A DNA stretch of 64,000 nt from Acanthosepion esculentum (GCA_964036315.1 OZ038498.1:5857278-5921277), one strand, 5' to 3'; positions 10,500-21,020 are shown, counted from the stretch's first letter. The notes: generated from the sequence alone by a model not told the origin. A program made the numbers and translations.

Positions 10500-10880
10500 C
10501 TTCGAATTGCCTAATTTGTTATGTCTTTGTACTTTCTTATTACTTAGTAGTTTGTTATATCTCTGTACTTATTAATTTGTACTTTATTATATCTTTGAAC
10601 TTTATTATATCCGGTAATTATATCTTATTACTTTTTATTCTACTATATCTTTGTATTTATATCTTTGTACTTTATTTCATTGTACTTTATATATTTGTAC
10701 TTTATTACATTTTTGTACTTTGTTATATCGTTGTACTTTTTTATCACTTACTATTTTGTTATATCTTTTTACTTTGATATTTCTTTGTACTTTATTATAT
10801 CTTTGTTCTTTGTTATTACAATTTACTTTATCATATCTTTGTACTTTCTTATTACTTTGTATTTTATTATATATTTCTAG
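10500..10880. repeat. Degenerate minisatellite, TTTGTACTTTATTATATC-type
   Basis: About twenty imperfect copies of an 18-20 bp TATCTTTGTACTTTATTA-like unit. Leu/Tyr/Phe-rich frames here are products of the repeat. Confidence 0.8.
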
Positions 10881-11581
10881 AAATAGATCATAGGATTTCC
10901 ATTTCTGACAAAAATACAATAAAAGCAAGAAAAGGTAAAACACAATTTAATAAAGAAAATAAAAAAGATTTGGAAAAATAGATAAAGTTTAGTGCTTGCT
11001 TTCTTTCCTCCATTCACCGCCATGATCTTTGGTATTAATTGGGTTTCATTAAAGAATTTAGACTGTGTCTTTATTCTTAAGATTTTCGTGTAGCAATTCA
11101 TTTAGGCAAATTTTCCAAGAATATAATCTTTGTGCTGCTTCAACAATAAAGGAAGCATCCCAATGTGGCACATATGGACAGTCAACCATGTTCAACCAGT
11201 CCAAGATTCGCCAAACTATTAATTAATAAATTCCTTTTCACGAAGAGAAAACTAGATCGATTCACCGTACGGTGTGGTACAATGCAGTCATTTGTAGTTT
11301 GCACAATTGTATATAAAGGGGCGGCTGTTTATGTCATGGATGTGACAGCATTGAAGACGGGGTAGTGAAAATAAAAAAGAAAGAATTATTTTGCAATTTT
11401 TTATTTTTGACATTATGGACCGTTTCTTTAATCTCTCTACGGTTGCGTCTCGCTCAGCACAAAAAACGTAAAACTATAATTATAACGTAAGAATTATTAC
11501 AACATTCGTTCTCGTGTGACATATTACATCGACATATTACAAATAGATACAATGGTTAAATAAGCACACACACAGATACAT

Positions 11582-11590
<9 letters not shown>
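10881..11590. other. No recognisable feature
   Basis: AT-rich. The short frames at 10877-11101 and 11165-11365 show no motifs. Confidence 0.4.

Positions 11591-11650
<60 letters not shown>
11591..11650. repeat. (AC)n(AT)n(GTAT)n compound microsatellite
   Basis: About 26 AT units, preceded by ACAC and followed by GTAT units. Confidence 0.95.
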
Positions 11651-11659
<9 letters not shown>

Positions 11660-11924
11660 GTATACATACGTGTGTGTGTATCTATGTACGTGGGATGCTG
11701 AAAAGTTCTCGTTAACTTGAGCCAGAAACAGTTACTAAAAAATAAAACTGGTATTTATGCTTTATCATTTAGTAAAACTCTATGAAGTTGAGACAGGTCA
11801 GGCCTTCTACCGGTAAGATGTCGTGATCCATTGGGGTTGTAAAGACACCACACGCACAGCAGCCGCAGTAGAAGTGGCGTGTCTCGGGCAAGATAGCCTG
11901 TCGGAGTGCAAGCCTCTCCAGGGC

Positions 11925-12035
11925 GGTTTGAATTCCTAGACTAGTCGCCAGCCAAAGCTACAGAACCCAGAATCCTGCTATTTATCTAAAGATGGAGGAA
12001 GGTGGAAGAGAAGAGATGGATTCATATGTTTCCCA
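11925..12035 (-). repeat. SINE body fragment
   Basis: The reverse complement contains GGGAAACATATGAATCCAT and AAATAGCAGGATTCTGGGTT, then GGCTGGCGACTAGTCTAG. The same body occurs at 13258-13335, 21140-21255 and 32480-32655. The 5' promoter part is missing. Confidence 0.65.
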
Positions 12036-12223
12036 AGTTTATGATCTCCGATTACTCCACCAGCATGTAACCCAGTAGAACCTGCTACATGGACAGGTGG
12101 TTGATGTCTAAACAGCTCAGCCACATTTTTGCTGGTGAGTGTGGGTGGGCATGTCATGCCACAAGACGAAAAACAAGACCCGGCAAAAGGCGAATGAGTT
12201 TCTTCTAGGAGCCAACTGCCAAC

Positions 12224-12225
<2 letters not shown>

Positions 12226-12301
<76 letters not shown>
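12226..12301. repeat. (TA)n microsatellite
   Basis: Perfect TA array of about 38 units. Confidence 0.97.
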
Positions 12302-12304
<3 letters not shown>

Positions 12305-12437
12305 TGAAATGCTAGGGATTATTGGAATTGAAAAGAAAAAGACTTTAGAAGGAACCAGAAGCCCAATCCTAAACAGGAGACTAAGGATAAACCTGTATTC
12401 CTGTTCAAAAAACAGACGAACCGGGTGATAGGTGGAC

Positions 12438-12447
12438 GTCTCTCTCA

Positions 12448-12478
<31 letters not shown>

Positions 12479-12686
12479 TCTCCCTCTCCCTCTATTTATC
12501 TTTGTCTGTTTCTCTCACTCTCTGTCTCTCTCTCTGTTTCTCTCTCTCTCTCTCTCATATAAGGATTTATTTTTTCGCATTTATTTATATACAAAACACA
12601 TACGAAATAGGAATAATTTCTCCTCTTGTTTCTTTTTATTAATATTGTTCCTCTACAGATACACTCTATCTGAAAATATTTACACG

Positions 12687-12755
<69 letters not shown>

Positions 12756-12760
12756 GGGGG
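12438..12760. repeat. (CT)n, (CA)n, (TA)n and (GA)n microsatellite cluster
   Basis: CT-rich tract at 12438-12557, a CA array at 12684-12724, a TA array to about 12740, then GAGA. Each is directly visible. Confidence 0.95.
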
Positions 12761-14319
12761 TATAGAGGTAGCTAAATTAACTAACTAGATATTAGCAACC
12801 GTAAGGAAATAAATATTTACTAAAGTGACTAAGGTGGAAACAAAACAGTGCTCAATGTGGTTAGACAGAGCTAAGAAGTACGTATTAATAAATATACTTA
12901 TATCTACGTTTGGATGCGACTTAAGTTTCTTTGTTGTACCAACTCATCAAAAGATGATAAAAAGCACGAAAGATAACTTGTGATTTTTTTTTTTTAATCA
13001 TAAGCAGTGGTAACATTGCTGAGAAGAACGCGCCGATGGTCCGACAGCGGGTCACCAACGGTAAACGCTAGAGGCATGCCACCTAGTGGCAGACTGGTGG
13101 CTTGCGTGTAGGAATCTTTCGGCGTATGAGAGCAGAACTGTCCCGTTTTTAGAATTGGACTGCCAAACTACCTGCACATATGATTTGTGTAGAAGCAGTA
13201 TCACATCCTGGGAGAGCTGATAACAGCCCCCCCTTTAAGTTTTAGTTCAGAGTTGTTTTTTTCTACTAGACTGGTTGCTAGCCAAGGCTGAAGTGCTAAA
13301 ACTGAATAAAAATAGATAATACCTTTCCCAGGGTTATCTGTGCTGCAAATATGAATGTTACAAACTCGGGCGAAATTTGAACACGTATCACCGATTTCTG
13401 TTTTTGTTTATTTGCTGAATGGTGACAACATCTTTCTGCGCAGTTACGGTGAAAGCTGGTTCGTTTTGCGCAGATGTAAACAAAGAATAGCTATTTGTAT
13501 GAAATGTCCTGAATTTTTAATTCTCACTGCGTGTTTGGAACTTTACATCTGACTGTAAAGTTGATTTGATGGATAAAGAAAAATATTTGATAATTTCAGA
13601 GCTTATAATCTACGTTAGAAATTGAAAAAAAAAGAAGGTCGATAAGTACCAGCAGACTGTGAAGAATTTTATTGGAAATCATGAACGACTGAGATTTAGC
13701 TGAAGTAAGAGTAAGTTGAACACATTGTCTCGCCATATCAAGAGATTTGTTTAAAAAATCCGTATATGTTAAACTATGAAATCTTTAGACAGCGGAGTGA
13801 CGTCGAAAAGCACATGTTAATTCCTGAATCAAATGACAAATACGTGAGACTGATCACTCAGCTTCCTTTTCTATAAAACAATAATCAAACATATGAAGAC
13901 TGAATTACATCTATTATTTTCACCGACGAATGCCGTTCCACTCTCGACAGGCCAAACTGATGAAGAAAAGGAGAGCGGAAATCGCCTTTACATGACAAGA
14001 CGTCAAAAAGGGGAGTAGACATTTCTGTAACTAAATGCATTGGAAATACATTCACGGCCATGGGCCATTAGACCAGAGGTCCTCAATGTGGTTGGTACCG
14101 ACCCCAAATTTCTCAGGATCGATTGAGAGTCGATTTGAATTATTAATACAGAAAAATCCTATCATTGCACTTTTTGGTAGACTTCCAGTAAATGGCGGTG
14201 AAATTGTAACGGTTAAAATTTGTTTTGAAATTTACTTTCAATTTAATAGAAGAAACATATATAAAAGAGAATATCAATGTTGTTTTAAAAGTCAAAGGAA
14301 ACTGACTTGTTATGTTTTA

Positions 14320-14320
<1 letters not shown>
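12761..14320. other. Mostly unassigned, with one SINE body fragment
   Basis: 13258-13335 (minus) is a diverged SINE body (GACTGGTTGCTAGCCAAGGC on plus, with ATACCTTTCCCAGGGTTA). 13018-13150 is GC-richer and looks repetitive but is not assigned. 14070-14115 (GAGGTCCTCAATGTGGTTGG) has the look of a DNA-transposon terminus, without a visible partner. No gene is supported. Confidence 0.4.
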
Positions 14321-14364
<44 letters not shown>

Positions 14365-14420
14365 TAGATAGATAGATAGATAGATAGAGAGAGAGATAGA
14401 TAGATAGATAGATAGATAGA
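14321..14420. repeat. (TA)n(GATA)n compound microsatellite
   Basis: TA array followed by GATA units with GA interruptions. Confidence 0.95.
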
Positions 14421-14524
14421 TATAGAGAAATTGGAAAATGTTTATTTGACACAAGTAGACTTTTTATATTTTGTCTTACAATTTCCCCAATATTGTTTCT
14501 TGATAAATAAAATATATATCGTTA

Positions 14525-14527
<3 letters not shown>

Positions 14528-14578
<51 letters not shown>

Positions 14579-14590
14579 ATGTATATATGT
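14528..14590. repeat. (TA)n(TG)n array at the 3' end of a SINE
   Basis: The TA/TG/GTAT tract directly adjoins the terminal TTGTCATCTACAGACAGAC of the minus-strand SINE at 14590-14735, so it is probably that SINE's tail. Confidence 0.85.
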
Positions 14591-14735
14591 ATATATTGTC
14601 ATCTACAGACAGACTGTTTCGCTGTATCACAGCGCATCAGTGTGTCTAGACATCCGATTGCTTCTAGCCGAGATCGAAACCCGACTGATTTGGCATCACT
14701 CGGGGATCAAACCCCTAAGCTATCGGCGCCCAGTA
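14590..14735 (-). repeat. tRNA-derived SINE ending in a TA tail
   Basis: The minus strand reads GGCGCCGATAGCTTAGGGG (box-A-like) and GGTTTGATCCCCGAGTGATG, then CCAAATCAGTCGGGTTTCG, GGATGTCTAGACACACTG, GTGATACAGCGAAACAGTCT and a TA array. The copy at 44120-44248 shares this order, including GATACAACGAAACAGT and a TA tail. Two independent copies ending in TA arrays support a TA tail for this family. Confidence 0.7.
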
Positions 14736-14901
14736 GAGAGGAAGGTGAATTTTTGTGTATTTTTTTTTTTTTGGAATAAACACGCCAGTGACCGAGAGGG
14801 CCCAATTCATAGAAGAGCCTTGCATTATCAGCAGTAGTAGTCTTTGTTTACAAATTCGCGCTTTCTCTCCAAAGTGCTCGACCGAAATTAATTTTTCGGG
14901 A

Positions 14902-14905
<4 letters not shown>

Positions 14906-14940
<35 letters not shown>
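14906..14940. repeat. (TA)n microsatellite
   Basis: About 17 TA units after GGGAGCA. Confidence 0.95.
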
Positions 14941-14943
<3 letters not shown>

Positions 14944-15229
14944 GGAAAATTTTTCGTGAAACGCGTTTTATCCTTTTAAAAGGCATCCCTATCAATAACT
15001 AAAATAATAGAAATATGCCGTTTCGTTAACAGTGGCATTTAACATTTAATAATAATTTGTATAAAAAAAAATTGGATTGGGAATGGGATCATCTCAAAGT
15101 GGATTAATGGCATGTATTTTCTTGAAACTGGTCCTTTCTAAAATATTTTACTCAACATAATTCCAATATATTGATGGTTGATCTATTAATATATCCCCGT
15201 TTATATTCGTTTACCTGATCTTGTACATG

Positions 15230-16010
15230 AATTAAACAAAGTCGGATATGCAATAGAATTTATATATGAAATGGAGAAAAAATACTTTACCTTTCCTGAA
15301 TATCATGCTAAACTGCTTTAACAGTAGCTTAAAATAAAAATAAACTAATAAATTTCTATTCCCATCATAGCAACAAAATGAAATCCAGAATAATCATCGG
15401 ATTCTACTTAAGAGCACTCAGAATTTGCAGCCCTTAATATTTACAGGAAGTGGGAAAATATATTGAAAATACTTTCAAGCTCCTCCAATACCCTATTTCA
15501 TACCCCATGCATAAGAAAAGGTTCATAAAATATTCCAAAATAGAAAAGCAGCTCTTCATGACAAACGCAACTCATCAAGAAAATATATTGTTCTACCCAC
15601 TAAATCTATCACAATTACAATTGAAAGGAATGTATCTAAACTCAATATAAAATTTGTCACAACTACGTCTAAAACAATAAAATAATTAATTAATACAAAA
15701 TAAAATATTAAGATAAAACTTGAAGGAAGAATTTACTCTGTTACTTTTAATAATTGCCACAAAGAATACATTGGAGAAACCTCAAGGAATTTAAATAAAA
15801 GATAATATATACACAAAAGGGATTTTTTTTTTTACAAAAGAACACATTAAATGCATTAGTTGCTCATCGTAGTGAGACAATTTTGATATAAAAAGGGGAA
15901 AACAATTCACTAAGACGAAAATGTTTAGAAAGTCTTTTAATTGGTAAATCATCCACATTGAATTTGCGTTCAGGTTCTCACAACGTTTTACCATTCTTGG
16001 CAGATCTTCT
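15230..16010 (+). pseudogene. Penelope-like element: RT end plus GIY-YIG endonuclease (heavily decayed)
   Basis: Plus-strand frames contain LPFLNIMLNCFNSSLK, TNKFLFPS, IENTFKLLQYPISY and, after frameshifts, IYSVTFNNCHKEYIGETSRN followed by LNKR. In Penelope-like elements these are the LPFLD block of the RT end, the EYIENTFKLLQYP spacer, and the GIY-YIG core (GIYSxxCxxCxxxYIGETSRxLxxRxxEH). The conserved second Cys and the EH are partly lost. Numerous stops and frameshifts make it non-functional. A second GIY-YIG relic of a different subfamily lies at 17.66-18.12 kb. Confidence 0.7.
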
Positions 16011-16029
16011 ATTATGTATTATATCAATA

Positions 16030-16215
16030 TATACTCACAGAACAGATTGAAGGCAAGATATACAAAGGAAAACAGCGCATGACCTATTTAGTGAGCTTGA
16101 GTAAATAGATGGTGGAACAGTGTTTAGGAGAAATAACAGAAAGACAAAGCTTATTAATAGTTAAAAGGGGCAGGAAATTGAGGAAAATCATGATCGCGTA
16201 TTTAACCATTCCCGA
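16030..16215 (+). pseudogene. RTE-like LINE C-terminal relic
   Basis: The plus strand encodes EQIEGKIYKGKQRMTYLVSL, SK-stop-MVEQCLGEITERQSLL and KLRKIMIAYL. This is the segment amplified in the 22.1-27.6 kb array, here a diverged single copy with an internal stop. It runs straight into a composite-family head at 16213. Confidence 0.7.
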
Positions 16216-16330
16216 ACGCGTACCACGCTGGGTATGACGATAAACTACATCCGGCAGCAAGGCCTCTGATCGGGTTATTGGAGGTTTTGACGAGCGTGGA
16301 ACCACCTCTTACTTGCTGCTGTTCCAGGTC
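16213..16330 (+). repeat. Composite repeat family, head fragment
   Basis: Contains ACATCCGGCAGCAAGGCCTC and GCGTGGAACCACCTCTTA, then GACCCGTGGTGGTAGCAC. Six other places in the window carry the same blocks in the same order. Head only; the tail with the TATAGTAAAA repeats is absent. Confidence 0.75.
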
Positions 16331-16850
16331 TACACTGACCCGTGGTGGTAGCACTTCGACAAACCATTTGACACATTTCTACATGCTTTTCAGAACATTT
16401 ATCAGAAATTGCTTGTTTTAATTCAAGAATTGTTTTCGGTTAGAGTCTGTAAACAAGATCTTTCAGTACAGCTCACAAGAAAAAAGGTCTGGTGGTGTTA
16501 CGGCTGGTGGTCATGATGGGCACTCAATTGCTCTACGTCGTGAAGATATGGAGTCATGCTTCTCAGAGCCAAAATGTGGTTTATACAACAACTATTCTGT
16601 GTGGATATTAGTGACAATTTCTCGGAAATAAGCACATAATCCGGTGTTGTGATCATCAATTTGAACAAAGGCCAGTATGCGCAAATCCTCGGTCACGATG
16701 ACTTGTGATTTCGTGCTAACACAATCATTGAAAGGTTCCCAAAAATTATTGTTTCGGGTAAAAACGTGGTATGGTTTTCAGGCAATTCTCAAGTATGCCG
16801 AAGACAAGGATCATTTTACCAGGCTGATATTACCAAGATCAGATTCAATC
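16331..16850 (-). pseudogene. Possible DDE transposase relic
   Basis: The minus-strand frames near 16500-16360 give TPPDLFSCEL, ILFTDSNRKQFLN and KSMKCVKWF-like strings. These weakly resemble the SPDLTPCDFFLWG...VYxxxPxxLxELK...CxxV end of mariner-type transposases. No catalytic residues can be assigned and every frame is broken. Low confidence; it could be an unrelated repeat. Confidence 0.25.
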
Positions 16851-16866
16851 TTAACATAAAGATATG

Positions 16867-16868
<2 letters not shown>

Positions 16869-16930
<62 letters not shown>
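16869..16930. repeat. (TA)n microsatellite
   Basis: Perfect TA array of about 31 units. Confidence 0.97.
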
Positions 16931-16935
<5 letters not shown>

Positions 16936-16940
16936 TCATC

Positions 16941-17536
16941 CATAGAATCAATCACCAATATTAATGCGATTAATGGCGAAATCACTTCGCTAGTAGAAGA
17001 TAGTGTACGCATTAAAATACTGTTACTCCATTGAATGATGTGATCCTCATTTATAAAACTGTTGTCAGATGTTTCTAGTGTATATTTTTTTAAGTTAAGC
17101 AATTACTTTCGAAAATCCATGTATTCATCATCAGGCTGTAATTTTTGTCCTTTAAAGTTAAAACTTGAAGACGAAATAATTGTTTGTAGACGGAAAGATG
17201 TTATTTTTAAGAATGTGCTATTTATTGACGGTTGTACAATCTCCGAGCGTGCAAGTCGCAACGCTAAAGTTCAAATTTTCAAGTGAGAATTTGTATATGA
17301 ATTTTGTAATATGGTAAATCCACGAATTCTTTTTTTACAAGTGTTTTTCAGTTAACATGACATGAACTAAATATATATAGTTCAATTAATATAGTGATGT
17401 GTCTTAGTAGTTTTTTTTCTCAGGAATTACATACTGCGGATCAATTGTTTTTTTATAAACATATTAGGCAGGATATATTTTATATATAAAGAAATAAACA
17501 TACATAGAATCAATCAGCAATATTAATGCGATTAAT
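16941..17536. repeat. Segment bounded by ~34-bp direct repeats, each beside a TA array
   Basis: 16941-16974 and 17503-17536 are nearly identical (CATAGAATCAATCA(C/G)CAATA and ATGCGATTAAT). The first follows a TA array and the second precedes one. The interior has no recognisable coding sequence. Confidence 0.7.
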
Positions 17537-17539
17537 ACA

Positions 17540-17542
17540 TAT

Positions 17543-17590
<48 letters not shown>
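17540..17590. repeat. (TA)n microsatellite
   Basis: TA array of about 24 units after ACACATA. Confidence 0.95.
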
Positions 17591-17593
<3 letters not shown>

Positions 17594-17656
17594 CACTGAG
17601 ATCGGCGAGTACAAGAGGAGGACAACAACACTCAGAAAACAGCCTGCCTGCCTTAT

Positions 17657-18122
17657 GTGAAGGGGTTATCAGAGAAAATACAAAGGATCTGCGGCCCATA
17701 TAACACCAGGACAACCTTCAAAAGCTTGACGACACTTTGCAGATATCTCTCCCGAATAAGACCCCCCAGAAAGGAGAACATGACTAAAGACTGTGTGTAC
17801 GCTATCCCGTGCAGATGCGGAAAGAAATATAAAGGGGAGACAGGCCGCCCCCTCAAGGTAAGACTTCAAGAACACCAGAAAGCTGTAACACGAGGGGAAG
17901 TGGAAAAATCATGCATGGCTGACCACATATGGAGAGAGCAGGGAGATCACCGCCCCCTGTGAGATCAGGTTGAGTTCATAGACAAAGAACACCATTGGAA
18001 AATTCGTAAACTTAAGGAATCAGCACATATGCTAGGCCACAAAAATCTCCCGAGCCGACCAAACATAGAAATGAATACAATGTGGGAACCAGTAATAAGG
18101 AGTGCCAGAGAAAAGCGATAAT
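17657..18122 (+). pseudogene. Penelope-like element C-terminal GIY-YIG endonuclease
   Basis: Plus-strand frame 17657-17962 encodes 101 residues ending in the GIY-YIG domain: DCVYAIPCRCGKKYKGETGR with RPLKVRLQEHQKAV after it, and KSCMADHIWREQGDH. The usual core is GVYxIPCxCGxxYIGETGR; here G-Y-I is partly changed (VYAIP, YKGE). A stop at 17960 then interrupts the frame. A neighbouring frame continues with EFIDKEHHWKIRKLKESAHM and ends in EKR-stop at 18122, as expected of the family's end. The domain normally cuts target DNA for Penelope-like elements. The RT part is absent. A hammerhead-like hairpin lies ~300 bp downstream. Confidence 0.8.
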
Positions 18123-18261
18123 AACAACAAAGTTGCAATATGAGCTATGGTAAAAACATGGCTGATAACAGCAAAAATTGCAATATGAGCACTGGTAAAA
18201 AGCAATGGTTACTGAAGACATTAAGTTTATAATACCCAGAAATTCATACACAGATGTCCTC

Positions 18262-18345
18262 AAGGACATATGGCACAGCGGATAAAGGCGTTACTTCGAT
18301 CCAGTGACAAAGAGTGTGAGTTCAATACCCGGTTAAGGCAGTGGA
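18262..18345 (+). repeat. tRNA-derived SINE fragment
   Basis: CATATGGCACAGCGGATAAA resembles box A, and GTGAGTTCAATACCCGG resembles box B about 40 nt later. Degenerate copy; parent tRNA not identified. Confidence 0.5.
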
Positions 18346-18417
18346 GAACTTTCAGATGGAAATTAACAGGAGATAACTGATAACTGACATCCATTTAGGG
18401 TTTAGTTCGACATTCCA

Positions 18418-18520
18418 ACCACCTGAAGACGGCCGCAGCGTACAACGGCCGAAACGTTGTAATAAATATGGCGACAAAGATGAGGACAATAGTCCAAATA
18501 ATGTAAATAATGTACCTAAT
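18418..18520 (+). ncRNA. Hammerhead-like motif in a Penelope-type terminus, copy 1
   Basis: CTGAAGAC at 18423, then a stem GGCCG...CGGCC, then GAAA-CGT-T. The palindromic ACGT after GAA would form the very short stem III. The following 60 bp (AAATATGGCGACAAAGATGA, GTCCAAATAATGT) recur after the same motif at 19.5 and 21.7 kb, so the motif belongs to a dispersed element end. Position 7 is A instead of U and one extra base precedes stem II, so activity is doubtful. Confidence 0.55.
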
Positions 18521-18854
18521 ACCTCATCTCAGAAATATAGACGTATACAGATACACTCAAAATATCGTCAAATACTCAAGGAATGACTGTGAAAAAGTTA
18601 ATTTGTAGATTCTACAATCTTCTTCGCAGTACTACTTTAGGAAATGTATAGAGGGATTTACAAAATGTACTGCTCACAGACCGTAGCTGCAAAATGCTGT
18701 ACTACATTCGGTTCTCGAAAGCTGTTCAAATGTTTCTAACCTTTAGAGTAGAATCGTAATGCCTACAAATACACTGTTTACGTGCACTAGTTATATCCAA
18801 TTGGACAAGTCATCTCCGCCGTAACACAATCTTCGTGCCCTCTACAGAGCATAT
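18521..18854. other. No recognisable feature
   Basis: AT-rich without motifs. Confidence 0.4.
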
Positions 18855-19325
18855 AACGGAGTGCGTTAAATGACGATTACATCCGGCAGCAAGGGGCTTT
18901 TTAACCGGGAGGCTTTGAGGAGCGTGGAACCGTCTCTTAATTGTCGCAGATTCACCCTAAGTCGGGCTGGTAGCACCTTTTAGGCTCTCAGCTATTGCAA
19001 ATAGTGGACCCCCAAACTGAAATTGGAACACTATGAAGGTATAAAATACATTTTTATAGTAAAAATACCAGCAATATGTTTGCATAGTAAAAACATAGTC
19101 ACCAGCAATCCATTTTTGTATTTAATTGTGAAAGCAGAATAACATATATTATTACTTCAAAGGCCACCTCGAGGCGGTGTAATGGTTAACCAGCTTGTGT
19201 TGCTAGGACAATTACGACTGAGTAGTGAGTTCGATTCTATTATTACTTCAAAGCACACAAGGAAAGTAAATTTCGGCATTAAATGACCCATGAAGGTGTT
19301 GATATGCCGTTAAACAAACCAAACT
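18855..19325 (+). repeat. Composite repeat family, near full length, carrying a SINE insertion
   Basis: The order is head (ACATCCGGCAGCAAGG, GCGTGGAACCGTCTCTTAAT, GGGCTGGTAGCACCTTTT), CCCCCAAACTGAAATTGGAA, two TATAGTAAAAA(T/C)A repeats with CAGCAAT, then CAGAATAACATATATTATTA. It ends in TTCGGCATTAAATGACCCAT and TTGATATGCCGTTAAACAAA. A 75-bp tRNA-like SINE interrupts it at 19163-19237. Confidence 0.8.
19163..19237 (+). mobile_element. Short tRNA-type SINE with 16-bp target-site duplication
   Basis: GGCGGTGTAATGGTTAACCA is box-A-like, and GTAGTGAGTTCGATTCT is box-B-like. The insertion is flanked by exact TATTATTACTTCAAAG at 19147-19162 and 19238-19253. The homologous composite repeat at 33450-33490 shows the unoccupied site with a single TTATTACTTCAAAG. 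The same SINE family, with a longer 3' part, lies at 46957-47070. Confidence 0.85.
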
Positions 19326-19489
19326 AATATCACGGGGCATATTATTTAGAAGCATTTTTCTGGCAATGCGTTTGACAAAAAAAAAACTGATTTTTGTAAA
19401 TAGCCAAATTCTAAATTCAAATGCGTGTGGGTAAATCTTTTTTTTATTTCTAAGAAAATGATGTTTACTTGTATTACATTATTCGGACT

Positions 19490-19560
19490 GTTTTCTTCAT
19501 CTTTATTGGCATATTCACAACGTTTCGGCCGTTGTACGCTCCGGCCTTTTTCAGGTGATT
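19490..19560 (-). ncRNA. Hammerhead-like motif in a Penelope-type terminus, copy 2
   Basis: On the minus strand: TCAC, CTGAAAAA, stem GGCCG...CGGCC, GAAACGTT, then GTGA, which pairs with the leading TCAC as stem I. Flanking sequence matches copy 1 (GAATATGCCAATAAAGATGA). Core G8 is changed to A, so probably inactive. Confidence 0.6.
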
Positions 19561-20073
19561 GGAATTTCGAAGATATAGGCATATAAATGATGATCTATGT
19601 TGAATATTTGTGAAATATTCTCGCGAATTTTAAAAGAAATTACCCAGTCCTTTTATTCTCAACCCGTTTCCTATCTTTGCAAACTGATGACCTCTACATC
19701 GCCTGTAGATTATTAGGAATGTCCCCGTATCTAAAAACATTCCTTTGAGAAAATGCATGTAAACATCTTGCTAGTTTTTTTTTTGTTTTAGTTTTTTTTT
19801 CATTTTTTCTGAATCAATATGTTTTTCTCTCATAGAAAAACACGTGACATTAGTAAAAAGGATGACGTCAACAATACGTCCTGTTCATTGTCTTTTTTTC
19901 TTTTTGGTTTCTTGCATTTGCTTTTTTCTGCTTTTCCCATCCAAATTTGAAAACTCTTTTTCATTTGTCGTAAACAAATTGTTTGCATTTTCTACGAAGA
20001 GTGTATTACATAATGAAATATTTCTGCTTGCTTTGTGTCTCACTTTCACTCTTCTTCTCTTTACATTAGGCTT
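19561..20073. other. No recognisable feature
   Basis: T-rich stretch. The 105-codon frame at 19844-20161 overlaps the 5S-like repeat and is hydrophobic low-complexity; not supported as a gene. Confidence 0.4.
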
Positions 20074-20188
20074 CTTACGGCTATATCACGTTGAAACACC
20101 AGTTACCGTACGATCACCGAAGTTAAGCAAGGTCGAGCCTTGTCAATTCCACAATGGGTGACTGCTTAGAAATACCAGGTATTGTAGC
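20074..20188 (+). pseudogene. 5S rRNA-derived sequence
   Basis: CTTACGGCTATATCACGTTG, TACGATCACCGAAGTTAAGC, GATGGGTGACTGC-like and AATACCAGGTATTGTAG occur in the order of 5S rRNA. It has substitutions and a CAATTCCACA replacement in the middle. Immediately followed by a short tRNA-like linker and a second 5S copy. Confidence 0.75.
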
Positions 20189-20212
20189 TTGGATGTCCGA
20201 GTAGTGTAAAAG

Positions 20213-20318
20213 ACTTACGGCAACATCACGATGAAACATTGGTTCCCGTACGATCACCGAAGTTAAGCAACGTCAGTACCTAGATGGGTGACAGCTTGGA
20301 GAGTATCAAGTGCTGGTT
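20213..20318 (+). pseudogene. 5S rRNA-derived sequence with internal deletion
   Basis: ACTTACGGCAACATCACGAT, CGATCACCGAAGTTAAGCAA, CGTCAGTACCTAGATGGGTG, then AAGTGCTGG. A deletion removes the GAGCCTAGT block. With the previous entry it forms a head-to-tail 5S dimer. Confidence 0.7.
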
Positions 20319-20499
20319 CACTTCTCAACATAAGGGGTTTACTTCTGCAGAAAACTCTGGCATTATTTACATCACTCCAGAAGTTAGTGAATGTCGTAAT
20401 TATTTTAATCAACCAAGACAATAAAATCACTAAAATGCAAAGGGTCAGTGAGTGTAAGCGTATATGAGAAAAAGAAAACATTATTAAGGAGAGAGAGCA

Positions 20500-20600
20500 A
20501 TAAATAATATATAGTCTCCTCTTCATCTTTGAGGAGATTGTCCAGCACTCACTGCCATACGAGAGGACAGATATCACACAAAGTTCAGTACTCTTTTCCT
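20500..20600 (-). pseudogene. RTE-like LINE reverse transcriptase fragment
   Basis: The minus strand encodes CVISVLSYGSECWTISSKMK and RRL. This is the conserved SVLLYGCExWTISxxMxxRLEATEMW block found ~120 residues before the end of RTE-type proteins. Only this block remains. The same block in the array-associated element is at 21.92 kb. Confidence 0.65.
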
Positions 20601-20769
20601 TTTTGCTAGCGAAGTTTTCCTATTTTTTAGTACACTGCTTAGCTTTTGCAAGGCACCTTTGGCTATTCCTATACGCTTGTGATAATACTTATAAATTTCT
20701 TAAACTACCGTAAGTTATTTGAGTTCAATAAAAGTTATTGAATAAAAAAGGGCGTTACTTTTCCGCACC

Positions 20770-20772
<3 letters not shown>

Positions 20773-20854
<82 letters not shown>

Positions 20855-20888
20855 CAGGGGGAGAGAGATAAAGAGTAAAGCAAGAAGA

Positions 20889-20952
<64 letters not shown>

Positions 20953-20963
20953 GAATAAGGGTG

Positions 20964-21020
<57 letters not shown>
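20773..21020. repeat. (TA)n(GA)n(GATA)n compound microsatellite
   Basis: TA array 20773-20815, GA-rich to 20863, and two GATA arrays (20891-20951 and 20965-21019). It begins after GCACCCTGTATATA, a motif also seen near 49.16 kb. Confidence 0.95.

Noticed and set aside
19844..20161. 105-codon hydrophobic frame, possibly a membrane peptide
   Set aside because: It overlaps the 5S-derived repeat at its 3' end, is T-rich low complexity and has no homologue I can recognise.
20074..20318. Functional 5S rRNA gene pair
   Set aside because: Both copies carry internal deletions or replacements and lie among SINE bodies; no T-run terminator is placed as in a real 5S gene.
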